A program made the position numbers and the translations under genes. A stretch of 35,755 nt of DNA from an uncultured Eubacteriales bacterium (GTDB lineage Bacteria > Bacillota > Clostridia > Oscillospirales > Oscillospiraceae). The DNA lies in contig USQL01000010.1 in NCBI GenBank assembly GCA_900556935.1, forward strand, positions 1 to 35,755. The letters run 5' to 3'. The notes under the pieces were generated by a model, which saw only the letters and a list, made by a program, of their open reading frames with translations, was not told the origin of the DNA and searched no databases. This document shows positions 14,454-22,659 of this stretch, one piece after another (the first letter of the stretch is position 1; each line of letters starts with the position of its first letter).

Positions 14454-16229
14454 TCAACTATTGTTCAGCAGCCGCCACAGGGTCGTGCGTCCAATGCCCA
14501 GTCGGCGGGCAGTGGCGGACTGGTTGCCCCCCTCCTCCTCCAGAACCCGGCGGACAATCTCCTTGTCCAGCTCCTCCAGGGTCATCCGCAGGTCCAGCGG
14601 GACATCCTGTCCCTCGATGTATTTTCCCGTGGAGGTCATATTCTTCTCCCTGGTCAGAATCCCGGCCACATCCTGCTCTGTAATGCTTCTGCCCGGGCAG
14701 GCCAGAGCCAGCTCCCGCATCACCCGCTTGAACTGGACATAGTTGTGGGGCCAGTCATATCCCTGCAGACTTGTCAGCGCCCCATCCTCCAGGCCATAGG
14801 TCTGCTGCTCGATGCGGGTATTCAGGTGGTTTAAATAGTAAGTCGCCAGCTCCGCCATCTGGGCATTCCGTTGCCGCAGGGGCGGAAGGAACAGATTCAG
14901 GCATTCCAGCCGCTCCATAAAATCCCTGCCGCCCTCGGAAATCCGCTGACTTTTGCCGCAGATGCAGGAGAGGATCACCCGGTTCCGCTTGCACACCTCC
15001 ATGGTCACCAGGCTGGCCACCAGCTGATGCCGCCGCAGCGGGGACAGTGCGTCCACATCGCTCAGGAAAATCGTGCATTCGTTTTTCGCCAGAGGGGAAT
15101 TGTGGTGGTCCATCAGAAAGCTCCAGCTTTTTTCGCTGAGCAGGAAGCAGTCCACAATAATCAATGGATATTTCTGCCACCGGCTGTTGGCGTAAAGATA
15201 GCAGACCACCTGCTCCTTGCAGGTGCCGTCCTCGCCGCAGACCATCAGGGGGTGGTCGCTGGTATTGAGCTGCTGAATCTGCGGCTGCAGCCCCCGAATC
15301 ATATTGGTGACGCTGTAAAAGCTGTCCCCGAAGCTCTCCTCCGCCTCCGCCCGGGTCAAAAACCGGATGCCCCGGCGTACATCCGGGGTGGTCACCCGGC
15401 TCTCGGAGAAATAGAAGGTGGTGTACTCCTGATTTCCCAGATTCTCGTGACGCTTTCGGATATGATAAAGGACATTGTTGATTTGTTTCAGGAAATGCTC
15501 CTGAGTCTCCTCATGCCGGAGGCTTTCCTCCTGTAAAAATCCCAGAATTGGGGAGGAATTGTCGGTCACCGTGGAGAAAAACAGCTCCCCCTGCTGGGTG
15601 TAGACCACCGTATTGTGGACCTGATTCCACACAAGCTTTCTCAGAAACCGGTTCTCCTCCTGGAGTCTGCGCCCGTTTTCGCAGATGCGCAGCGCCTCCC
15701 GAAAGGCCGCCCGGACGCTGCTGGGGTCCGAGGTTATCAAAATCGCGCTTCGGTTCATCTCCTGGGCCATCCGGAAGGCCACCATGTCGCACAGAATGGT
15801 GTATTTCTGCTCCTCCAATTGCTCCAGCTGCCGCCGTGCCTCCTGCTCTCCCTGCACCGGAAAGGTTTCCATGGGAATTTGCAGCAGGCTTTCCATGTTT
15901 TTCGCCTGCTCAATAATATTGGAGTGCCCCACGATGGCATAGGGCTTACCCATATTCCCCGTCAGCCGCACCACCCGCATAATCTCCGCCACGGTCACAG
16001 GAATCTCCACCACCGGCAGCGTCAGCTTCTTCCGCAGCATCTGCGCCGTGCCGCCCCGGGAAATCACCGCGTCGTAGTCATTGTGAAAATCCTTCAACGC
16101 AATCTCCAACCCCGCCTCCAGGTCACCTACATAGACTGTCAGCTCAACAGGAAATTCCTCCGCCACCGAGCGCATGACCGAGCTCATATTCTCATAGGGG
16201 GCAATACACAAAAGCCGCACCTTTTCCAT
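14454..16229 (-). CDS. PrpR-like regulator with degenerate AAA+ domain and Fis-type HTH
   Basis: This regulator has 591 residues. The N-terminal sensor domain of the PrpR/propionate-receptor type spans about 5-175 and includes VISRGGTAQMLRK at 55-67. A linker follows, then a domain shaped like the AAA+ core of sigma-54 activators (about 295-515). The core is eroded: the Walker A region reads GEDGTCKE instead of GESGTGKE, Walker B is FLSDVD, and the GAFTGA loop that contacts sigma-54 was not seen. The C-terminal Fis-like helix-turn-helix is intact (NQSATARRLGIGRTTLWRLL). It probably binds DNA and responds to an organic acid, without classical sigma-54 activation. On the same strand as the acid-sugar operon and downstream of it, it is the likely pathway regulator. 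Confidence 0.85.
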   Translation of the reverse strand: MEKVRLLCIAPYENMSSVMRSVAEEFPVELTVYVGDLEAGLEIALKDFHNDYDAVISRGGTAQMLRKKLTLPVVEIPVTVAEIMRVVRLTGNMGKPYAIVGHSNIIEQAKNMESLLQIPMETFPVQGEQEARRQLEQLEEQKYTILCDMVAFRMAQEMNRSAILITSDPSSVRAAFREALRICENGRRLQEENRFLRKLVWNQVHNTVVYTQQGELFFSTVTDNSSPILGFLQEESLRHEETQEHFLKQINNVLYHIRKRHENLGNQEYTTFYFSESRVTTPDVRRGIRFLTRAEAEESFGDSFYSVTNMIRGLQPQIQQLNTSDHPLMVCGEDGTCKEQVVCYLYANSRWQKYPLIIVDCFLLSEKSWSFLMDHHNSPLAKNECTIFLSDVDALSPLRRHQLVASLVTMEVCKRNRVILSCICGKSQRISEGGRDFMERLECLNLFLPPLRQRNAQMAELATYYLNHLNTRIEQQTYGLEDGALTSLQGYDWPHNYVQFKRVMRELALACPGRSITEQDVAGILTREKNMTSTGKYIEGQDVPLDLRMTLEELDKEIVRRVLEEEGGNQSATARRLGIGRTTLWRLLNNS

Positions 16230-16686
16230 GATAATTTCCCCTTCTTCTGCTTCTTTTGGTCAATTACAGTATAATTCGCTTTTTAAACAGTGTCAATAGA
16301 ATGCAGCTATTTTCGTGTATTGGCATCTTTTGAATAAATGCATCCAACGGACGTGAGCAAACGGATGAATCCGGAACTCCGGAGCGAAGCCAATGGCTTC
16401 CCCACCGGGGAAGCTGGCAGGGCAACGCCCTAACTGATGAGGGGCGGTACGCAGAACCAATGCGGAGAAACCTTGGGCGAACTCGTATAACCTCAAATTA
16501 GAAGGCTTAGGGCTTTCTATTAGGGGTATACGAATTCGCCTGGGTCCATTATCCTGTCAGTCTGTACCGCACCTCATCAGTCTCAGCTGCTTCGAGCTAG
16601 CTTTCCAAGTTGAGAAACTGACTACAAAATACTTTGTTCTGCTGTATGCTTAAGCCAATTATCTCTTCGCTCAGATGTTTCGATTC
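16230..16686. other. Long intergenic region between regulator and AEC permease
   Basis: No protein-coding gene is supported across these 457 bases. The middle 230 bases are the structured RNA candidate. The part at 16230-16350 is AT-rich and should hold the regulator's promoter, but I could not pick one with confidence. Confidence 0.5.
16353..16582 (+). ncRNA. Structured RNA candidate, possibly orphan HEARO/omega RNA
   Basis: No gene covers this stretch, yet it is packed with pairings. From 5' to 3' there are CCGG/CCGG around 16371-16383, GAAGCC/GGCTTC (16386-16400), CCCC/GGGG (16400-16410) and GGGC/GCCC (16420-16430). A long outer stem pairs ACTGATGAGG-GCGGTAC (16433-16450) with GTACCGC-CCTCATCAGT (16564-16581). 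Inside it, ACC..GGGCGAACTCGTATA pairs with TATACGAATTCGCC..GGT. The segment begins with GTGA, and its order of hairpins reminds me of the HEARO RNA that accompanies IscB nucleases. No IscB frame follows. Strand and identity are inferred; an intron fragment or a simple nested palindrome remain alternatives. Confidence 0.4.
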
Positions 16687-17607
16687 CTACAAAAGCCGAA
16701 GTACCAATCCCCATAATGGTAGTGTTAAGGTTTCTAAAGCTGTAGACAACATCACTATACATCCGGCAGTCCCAGCGTCTGATTGATACTGCTTCGCAAG
16801 CACTGCAGTTAAACTGGCTGCAGGCATAGCAGCCATAAAGACGCAGATTTCTCTTGTCATGCCATCCACACGCAATGCCAAGCAAGCAAGTAGCAATAGT
16901 GCTGGTGCAATGATCAGTCGAATCAAGCAAAAGTATAATACCTCTTTTTTTACACCATCACGTATTGAGATACGTGATAAAATCGCACCAATTAGCAGCA
17001 TACTCAATGCAGTAAGACAATTACTGCTAAATTTCAAAGCGTCATATAGGAATTTAGGCATTTGCAGTTGTGTTATCATACAGGAAACTCCGATGTACAA
17101 AGCCACCATGCAGGGGTGGAGCCCACACTTTTTTAGCAGTTGTCTTCCGCTGACTCCCTGAGCTGAAAAAACAGCAAGTCCAATTGTCCAAATAGTAATT
17201 CGTACCGGAATCATATAGACAGCAGCATATGCCAAGCCTTGTTCTCCGAACAGCCCCTCAATAATTGGCAGAGCAATAAAAGCGTTATTAGGGTTAATCA
17301 TTCCGTAACACATAACTTTTCTTTGCTCTTTAGGCAACTTACAAAACGCAATTTTTCCAAGCAATACTTGAATAAGTGCTGCGATACATGCAATGATTAA
17401 CACATCTGTGAAACTTTGAAGTATTGTCTTGTCCAGTTCAACAAGGAAAGACTTAGCAATACTGCATGGCAGGATAAACTTCATCAGAAGATTCGAAATA
17501 AAGTTTTCATTGGATTCCGTAAGTAGATTTCGTTTGCTGAGCAACATTCCAACTGCCATCAAGCAATACATCGAAAACTGCAGATTTATCAGCAACCCTA
17601 TATTCAT
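16687..17607 (-). CDS. AEC-family permease (auxin efflux carrier / malate permease type)
   Basis: This inner-membrane transporter has 306 residues and about ten hydrophobic segments in two halves, as in the AEC family. Family-like features are the NPNNAFIALPIIEGLFG stretch in helix 4-5 and the C-terminal AAMPAASLTAVLAKQY. Bacterial AEC proteins are thought to move organic acids such as malate. ATG 17607 follows GAGGTG; the upstream frame to 17640 overlaps the SDR gene without a better site. It follows the SDR gene by 13 bases and likely shares its transcript. Base composition is clearly AT-richer than the tct genes beside it, which hints at separate origin. Confidence 0.87.
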   Translation of the reverse strand: MNIGLLINLQFSMYCLMAVGMLLSKRNLLTESNENFISNLLMKFILPCSIAKSFLVELDKTILQSFTDVLIIACIAALIQVLLGKIAFCKLPKEQRKVMCYGMINPNNAFIALPIIEGLFGEQGLAYAAVYMIPVRITIWTIGLAVFSAQGVSGRQLLKKCGLHPCMVALYIGVSCMITQLQMPKFLYDALKFSSNCLTALSMLLIGAILSRISIRDGVKKEVLYFCLIRLIIAPALLLLACLALRVDGMTREICVFMAAMPAASLTAVLAKQYQSDAGTAGCIVMLSTALETLTLPLWGLVLRLL

Positions 17608-17620
17608 TGGGACACCTCTA

Positions 17621-18376
17621 TTACTCCATGTACCTGCCACCGTTGACTAGTACTGACTCTCCGGTGATATAATCACTCAAAGGGCTTGCTAGAAAAACAG
17701 CTACATGCGCAATATCTTCAGGGGTTCCCATTCTTCCCATTGGGAGATTGGCCAGTACATTTTTCCTGTGCTCCGGCGTCCATGTCAGCGTAATCTCTGA
17801 ATCAACTGGCCCAGGGCAAATGGCATTCACATAAATATGATTTGGAGCAAACTCCGTTGCAAAGTGTCTGGTCAAGTAGAGTAACCCCGCTTTGCTTGCG
17901 CCGTAGCTTGGAGATGCCCCCATGTTCACATTTTTCCCAGCTGTGCTGGAAATATAAACGATCTTGCCACCCGCCCCCTCTTTCAAAAACTGGCGTACAC
18001 ATGCCTGCGTTAGCAACATTGGCGCTGTAAGGTTCACACTCATGACTTTGTTCCATTTATCTGCTGTAGTTTCCAAACTCTTATCTCGCAACGCCATTCC
18101 TGCACTGCAAACTAAAATATCCACTTTTCCAAAGGACCGCACCGTATAATTCACTAATTCAGAACAAAATCTTTCATCTTCCATATCTCCTTCCAAAACA
18201 GCCGTTTTTCCGCCAATCGCAGCAATTTCCGAAGCGATCTCCATCAAGCGTTCTCTTCTTCGTGCAGTCAAAACGACCTTTGCCCCTTCTTTCGCAAGCT
18301 CTTTTGCAGTTTCCGCTCCGATTCCACTAGATGCGCCTGTCACAATGGCCACTTTTCCATTCAGGTTGGTCTCCAT
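17621..18376 (-). CDS. Short-chain dehydrogenase/reductase (SDR family)
   Basis: This is an NAD(P)-dependent oxidoreductase of 251 residues, full length for classical SDRs. The nucleotide motif TGASSGIG is at 13-20. The catalytic residues are Asn115 (SVNL), Ser144 (ISS) and Tyr158/Lys162 (YGASK). The C-terminal VNGG is typical of FabG/glucose dehydrogenase-like members. The usual NNAG is VCSAG here, a small deviation. AGG at 34 onwards (TARRRER) after the second strand favours NADP(H). Ribosome site GGAGGG precedes the ATG. Separated from tctC by a hairpin with little room for a promoter, it may be expressed by read-through. A role in oxidising a hydroxyl of the imported acid is likely. Confidence 0.88.
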   Translation of the reverse strand: METNLNGKVAIVTGASSGIGAETAKELAKEGAKVVLTARRRERLMEIASEIAAIGGKTAVLEGDMEDERFCSELVNYTVRSFGKVDILVCSAGMALRDKSLETTADKWNKVMSVNLTAPMLLTQACVRQFLKEGAGGKIVYISSTAGKNVNMGASPSYGASKAGLLYLTRHFATEFAPNHIYVNAICPGPVDSEITLTWTPEHRKNVLANLPMGRMGTPEDIAHVAVFLASPLSDYITGESVLVNGGRYME

Positions 18377-18408
18377 TATTCTACCCTCCGTGGTTTATAA
18401 TTACAAAA

Positions 18409-18437
18409 GCTGCCGCTGTCTATTTAACAGCGGCAGC
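18409..18437 (-). terminator. Terminator or attenuator between tctC and the SDR gene
   Basis: GCTGCCGCTGT (18409-18419) pairs perfectly with ACAGCGGCAGC (18427-18437), followed on the minus strand by TTTTGTAATTAT. It sits 30 bases after the tctC stop and 32 before the SDR start, so downstream genes may be reached by partial read-through. Confidence 0.75.
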
Positions 18438-18467
18438 CTTTGTCTTATTGTAGCTGAATCTCAAAAC

Positions 18468-19496
18468 TTATCCGTTAATAAGCTCCATATGGCTGCTGAA
18501 ATCAGCGAAGTATTCATCCAGCTTTGCTTTCAGATCAGCAGAACCGATGAAGGTGGGAGTCACACAGTAGGCGGCCTCTGTCGCAGCAATAAACTCAGGA
18601 TCGCTGCAAACCTCCTGAATAATCCCCTCCATCTTGGAAACGATTGCATCGTCAGTGTCCTTCGGGAAGCTTAGGAAATAGTGACGCTCAGCAACCCAAT
18701 CAAACCCCTGCTCCTTTGCAGTAGGCACATCCGGGAACAAAGGATTACGCTCTTCAGCCAAATTTGCAACCGCAATAAAGTCGCCGGAATCGAAATAGCT
18801 CTTCATAACGCCGTAGGGGTTGCAGTTGGTGTCGATGGTACCGGCCAGCAGCGCGGCGTTCCGGTCGGTGCCGCCGCCCGCGTCAACAATGTTGAAGTCT
18901 ACATCGTTTTCGACCTCAAACTTCCGGCCCAGGTAGTAGCTGTAGCCGCCGACGCTGGAGGCGTACAGCAGATCGCCGGGCTTAGCCTTGGCGGCATCCA
19001 CTACATCCTGCAAGGTGGTCATGCCGCTCTTCTTGTTGACGGCCAGCACATAGCTGTTGTCGGAGATGGTGGCGGCGCAGAGCTTCAAGTCGGTGTAGTT
19101 ATACTCACAGGTGCCCACCAGTTTGTTGGTCAGCATGGAGTCGTGGAAGAACAGGGCGGTGTAGCCGTCGGGGTCGCTGTCCATGACCTGGAGCATACCC
19201 TGGGAGCCGTTGGCACCGGCTACATTTTCAACGATCACGTTGACACCCAGCTTCTTGGCGGCGTACTGGGCCAGCAGGCGGGCGTGGAAATCCGTGTCGC
19301 CGCCGGCGTTAAAGGGAACAACGATGGTAATGTCCTTCTCGGGCCAGCCGGTATCGGTGGCGGGGGCGGGGGCAGCGTTGTCAGAACCGGCAGCGGCGGT
19401 GGTCTGGGTGTTGTCGGAGCTTCCGCAGGCAACCAGGCCGAAGCACAGCATCAGAGCCAGGCAGGCAGCAGCGATTCTTTTCATGGTCTTTTTCAT
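18468..19496 (-). CDS. tctC: Tripartite tricarboxylate transporter substrate-binding lipoprotein
   Basis: This is the extracytoplasmic solute receptor of a TTT-family transporter, 342 residues. The signal peptide ends in lipobox LVAC (Cys24), followed by a Ser/Ala/Thr-rich spacer. The mature part begins WPEKDITIVVPFNAGGDTDFHAR, the standard Bug/TctC start with the P-x-x-(A/P)GG-x-x-D carboxylate loop. Later, VENVAGANGSQG is the second ligand loop. Bug proteins bind small carboxylates such as citrate, tricarballylate, nicotinate or sugar acids. ATG 19496 follows AGGAGA. It is last of tctBAC; in this operon the ligand is probably the acid sugar degraded by the upstream genes. Confidence 0.93.
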   Translation of the reverse strand: MKKTMKRIAAACLALMLCFGLVACGSSDNTQTTAAAGSDNAAPAPATDTGWPEKDITIVVPFNAGGDTDFHARLLAQYAAKKLGVNVIVENVAGANGSQGMLQVMDSDPDGYTALFFHDSMLTNKLVGTCEYNYTDLKLCAATISDNSYVLAVNKKSGMTTLQDVVDAAKAKPGDLLYASSVGGYSYYLGRKFEVENDVDFNIVDAGGGTDRNAALLAGTIDTNCNPYGVMKSYFDSGDFIAVANLAEERNPLFPDVPTAKEQGFDWVAERHYFLSFPKDTDDAIVSKMEGIIQEVCSDPEFIAATEAAYCVTPTFIGSADLKAKLDEYFADFSSHMELING

Positions 19497-19556
19497 AATG
19501 ATCTCCTTTTCTTTTTGTTTTTAAGTTGTCACGCAACTTGGAATACGGTTTTTCGA

Positions 19557-21089
19557 TCACAGGTCCGCTTCGGCGGCCAGTTTCTCGGCTTCGGTCTGCT
19601 TCTTGGGACGGACGCTCTTGACAATGCCCAAAGTCAGGCTGACGGCAGCGGCAATAAAGAACGCCACGGCGATGGGACGGGTGAAGAACATTCCGAAATC
19701 GCCCTTGGCAAACATCAGGCCCCGGCGCAGATTGTTTTCCGCCAGCGGTCCGATGATAAAGCCCAGGATGAAGGGGGCGCTGGGAACCTTCAGCTTGGAG
19801 AACACCACGCCCACCAGGCCGAAGACCAGGACGCTCCATACGTCAAACATGTTGTGCCGTGTGCCGTAGGCACCGATGACACAGCACATGAAAATGGCGG
19901 GCAGCAGATAGTACTTGGGCACAGCCAGCAGCTTTGCGAATACCCGCAGGCCGTAGAACTCCATGAACAGCATTACCACGGAGGCAATGATCATGGTCAG
20001 GAAAATGGAATACACAATGTCCGCGTGTTCCGTGAACATCAGAGGACCGGCGGTGACACCGTGGAGGGTCAGGCCGCCCAGCAGCATGGCCGTTACCGTG
20101 TCGCCGGGGATGCCCAGGGACAGCAGGGGCACCAGAGCGCCGCCTACCGCCGCGTTGTTGGAGGACTCCGTGGCCACAACGCCGCCGGGGTCGCCCTTGC
20201 CGTAGTTTTCCGGGTGCTTGCTGGTGGATTTGCTGACGCCGTAGGCCATGACGTTGGCCGCGCCGCCGCCGATACCGGGCAGGATGCCAATAGCCGTGCC
20301 GATGGCGGAGCACATCAGGAAGTTCTTCAGCTGGGCACCGGCTTCCTTCAGGCTGAAGCCGAAGCCCTTAATGCCCTTCATATTCACATCAACGGGAGGC
20401 TCGGGCTTGGTGGTCCGGGCACTGGCGATCCGGGAGATGATCTCGGCAACGGCAAACAGGCCGATCAGAACGGGCAGGGTCTGGAAGCCGCTTTGCACCA
20501 GACGGCTGCCAAATGTGAAGCGCTTGACGGCACCGATGCCATCCAGGCCCACGGTGGCGAACATGCAGCCCATGAGACCGCTGAGCAGCCCCTTCCACAG
20601 GTTGTCGCCGGAAAGGCCGCACATCATGCTCAGGCTGAACAGGGCAATGGCGAAATACTCATAGTTGCCGAAGCGAATGGCAATGGCGGCCAGAGCGGGG
20701 GCGGCGAAAATCAGGATGATGGTGGAGAAGATGCTGCCGCCGAAGCTGGCCACAACACCGACGCCCAGGGCCTTTACGCCCTGACCCTTCTGGGTCATGG
20801 GCCAGCCGTCAAAGCAGGTGGCCACAGAGGAAGGGGTGCCGGGAATACCGGTCAGAATTGCGGAGATCAGGCCGCCGGAAATACCGCCTACATACAAAGA
20901 GGTCAGCAGAACAACGGCGGTGACGGAATCCATGGAGTAGGTAATGGGCAAAAACAGGGCCAGCGCCATGGTCGCGCTCAGTCCGGGGACCGCGCCAAAG
21001 ATGATGCCGATGAACACGCCGCCGATAATGGAAATGAGGCAGGCGGTGTTGGCAATGCTGGACAAGCCCACTGCAAATGTTTCTAGCAT
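19557..21089 (-). CDS. tctA: Tripartite tricarboxylate transporter large membrane subunit
   Basis: This protein of 510 residues is full length for TctA. It has about twelve hydrophobic segments and the family signature GLIFGAVPGLSATMALALFLP-like stretch near 30-50. A second PG-rich loop (GIPGTPSSVATCFDGWP) is near 90-106. The conserved PGIGGGAANVMAYGVSK and GIPGDTVTAMLLGG segments follow in the C-terminal half. It carries the ion-coupled transport path, with TctB as partner and TctC as donor. A long open frame exists antisense (18681-21086), which is a by-product of the high-GC codon use here. Confidence 0.95.
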   Translation of the reverse strand: MLETFAVGLSSIANTACLISIIGGVFIGIIFGAVPGLSATMALALFLPITYSMDSVTAVVLLTSLYVGGISGGLISAILTGIPGTPSSVATCFDGWPMTQKGQGVKALGVGVVASFGGSIFSTIILIFAAPALAAIAIRFGNYEYFAIALFSLSMMCGLSGDNLWKGLLSGLMGCMFATVGLDGIGAVKRFTFGSRLVQSGFQTLPVLIGLFAVAEIISRIASARTTKPEPPVDVNMKGIKGFGFSLKEAGAQLKNFLMCSAIGTAIGILPGIGGGAANVMAYGVSKSTSKHPENYGKGDPGGVVATESSNNAAVGGALVPLLSLGIPGDTVTAMLLGGLTLHGVTAGPLMFTEHADIVYSIFLTMIIASVVMLFMEFYGLRVFAKLLAVPKYYLLPAIFMCCVIGAYGTRHNMFDVWSVLVFGLVGVVFSKLKVPSAPFILGFIIGPLAENNLRRGLMFAKGDFGMFFTRPIAVAFFIAAAVSLTLGIVKSVRPKKQTEAEKLAAEADL

Positions 21090-21104
21090 TCTTTTCTCCT
21101 TTCT

Positions 21105-21713
21105 TTACGGCAGGATGTTCTTCAGAATGCCCTGGGGCATTCTCAGACCCAATGCGTAATTAAACAGGGCATACACGGCAACGGTGAAGACCACGGAGAA
21201 CAGCAGGACCTTGCCGTAGTATTTCAGCATACACTTAAACTTTACAGTTCCCTTGGCGTTGGTGCATTCCTTTCGCAGGTTGCCCTGGTCATCACAGCAG
21301 TTGTGCTTCACATAGTTGTCCACAACGTACTGGGGTGTCAGCAGCAGCACCAGCAGGAACAGCAGGGGGATGCTGCACAGAATGAAGCCGATCTCGGTCA
21401 GCAGCAGCACATAGAGCAGAATGGCCGCAAAGCCCACCAGCATCCGCATGGCATCCTTTTTGTCAATGGACATGGAGGCGGCGATTTCCGCCTGCTCCTT
21501 TTCGGAGCGCTTTTTCACCCGGGCAATGCTGGTTAACAACAGGATCAGGGCCACTGCCAGCATCACGAAACCGTAAACCCGGGGCATAAATCCGGCGCCG
21601 ACACTGGAGGAATCGGACACGGGAATCTTGATGCCCACGCCCAGATAGACCGCATCAAAAATCAGGAAGAAGATGGCGGTCAGCACATCTCTGTCTTTTA
21701 AGTATTTTCCCAT
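21105..21713 (-). CDS. tctB: Tripartite tricarboxylate transporter small membrane subunit
   Basis: This protein of 202 residues has four hydrophobic segments (around 12-30, 45-62, 90-125 in two parts, and 172-190), as in TctB. The G-x-G-F-M-P-R motif (VGAGFMPRVYG) follows the first helix. A hydrophilic insert around residues 128-165 with cysteines (NCCDDQGNLRKEC) is unusual, as most TctB proteins are about 150-170 residues. It precedes tctA by 15 bases. Assignment rests on both pattern and context. Confidence 0.87.
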   Translation of the reverse strand: MGKYLKDRDVLTAIFFLIFDAVYLGVGIKIPVSDSSSVGAGFMPRVYGFVMLAVALILLLTSIARVKKRSEKEQAEIAASMSIDKKDAMRMLVGFAAILLYVLLLTEIGFILCSIPLLFLLVLLLTPQYVVDNYVKHNCCDDQGNLRKECTNAKGTVKFKCMLKYYGKVLLFSVVFTVAVYALFNYALGLRMPQGILKNILP

Positions 21714-21741
21714 TGGTTTCTCCTTTTCCCGGCCCGGGCTT

Positions 21742-22644
21742 TTATTCCATCCCCTTGGCCTTGTTCTCCTCCAGCACCTTTTTCAGAGCTTCCTTTCCGT
21801 CGCCGCTGATGCTGTTGAAGGGGCTGCGGCAATCGCCTACGGGGTAGCCCATGAGCTTGGTGGCGTATTTGATCATGGTATTGGGGTTGCCGTACTTGAA
21901 GGTATCCCGCAGGCTTACCAGGCTGCGCTGCACCTCCAAAGCCTCCTGAAGCTTTCCCTCACGGTACAGCGAGACGATGCTGCAAATGGTCTTGGGATAA
22001 ATGTTGCTGCAACCGGCAATGGCACCGGCACCGCCGTTGACCAGGTTGTCGAAAATCAGGGCATCGTTTCCGGAGAGGACGCTGAAATCCTCCAGGTCCC
22101 GGGTTTCCTCAATGTACTGCTGCATGTTCAGGAAATTGCCGGAGGAATCCTTGACACCTACAATGTTCTTGAAGGTGTGGGCCAGCTTGCCGATGGTGGC
22201 GGGGGCCACCGCGTTGCCGGTTCTGGCGGGGATGTTGTAGACCACAATGGGCAGGTCCACGGCCTGGGCCACTGCCGCATAGTGGTTGTAAATCTCCTGC
22301 TGGTTGGCGGCGGCAAAGTAGGGGCAGATGATGCTCAGCACATCGGCGCCCAATTCCTTGGCCTTCAGGCTCATGCGGATGGTATCCTTGGTGCCGGGGC
22401 AGCCGGTACCGGCATAAACCGGCACCCGTCCGGCGGTCTGCTCAATGACGACCTTCAGGACGGCGTACTTTTCTTCCTCGCTGATGATATAGCTCTCGCC
22501 GTTGGTACCGAAGCAGAACAGTCCGGAGACACCGGCCCGGATCAGGCGCTCTACCTGATTGCGCAGCTCGTCAAAATTGATGCTTTCATCCTCATACATA
22601 GGAGTGAGGATGGGGGTGATGATTCCCTGTACAAGTTTATTCAT
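21742..22644 (-). CDS. DapA-family aldolase/lyase, copy 1
   Basis: This is a Schiff-base lyase of the dihydrodipicolinate synthase/N-acetylneuraminate lyase superfamily, 300 residues. Lys165 (GVKDSSG) is the Schiff-base residue, Tyr136 (VYNIPARTGN) the proton relay, and GTNGES (46-51) binds the pyruvyl part. Context within an acid-sugar operon, rather than with lysine genes, argues against dapA proper. Cleavage of a 4-hydroxy-2-oxo acid to pyruvate (or a related 2-oxo acid) and an aldehyde, or dehydration of a keto-deoxy sugar acid, is more likely. A second copy lies at 24765-25673, clearly related but differing in the active-site surroundings. Confidence 0.88.
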   Translation of the reverse strand: MNKLVQGIITPILTPMYEDESINFDELRNQVERLIRAGVSGLFCFGTNGESYIISEEEKYAVLKVVIEQTAGRVPVYAGTGCPGTKDTIRMSLKAKELGADVLSIICPYFAAANQQEIYNHYAAVAQAVDLPIVVYNIPARTGNAVAPATIGKLAHTFKNIVGVKDSSGNFLNMQQYIEETRDLEDFSVLSGNDALIFDNLVNGGAGAIAGCSNIYPKTICSIVSLYREGKLQEALEVQRSLVSLRDTFKYGNPNTMIKYATKLMGYPVGDCRSPFNSISGDGKEALKKVLEENKAKGME

Positions 22645-22659
22645 AGTGATCTCCTTTCT

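Noticed and set aside
18681..21086. 801-codon open frame on the plus strand
   Set aside because: It is antisense to tctC and tctA, has a His/Gly/Ala-rich composition typical of the reverse frame of high-GC genes, and shows no domain.
21742..22644. Lysine-pathway dapA
   Set aside because: Family motifs fit, but the gene lies in an acid-sugar operon with a paralog and no lysine genes, so a catabolic lyase is more likely.
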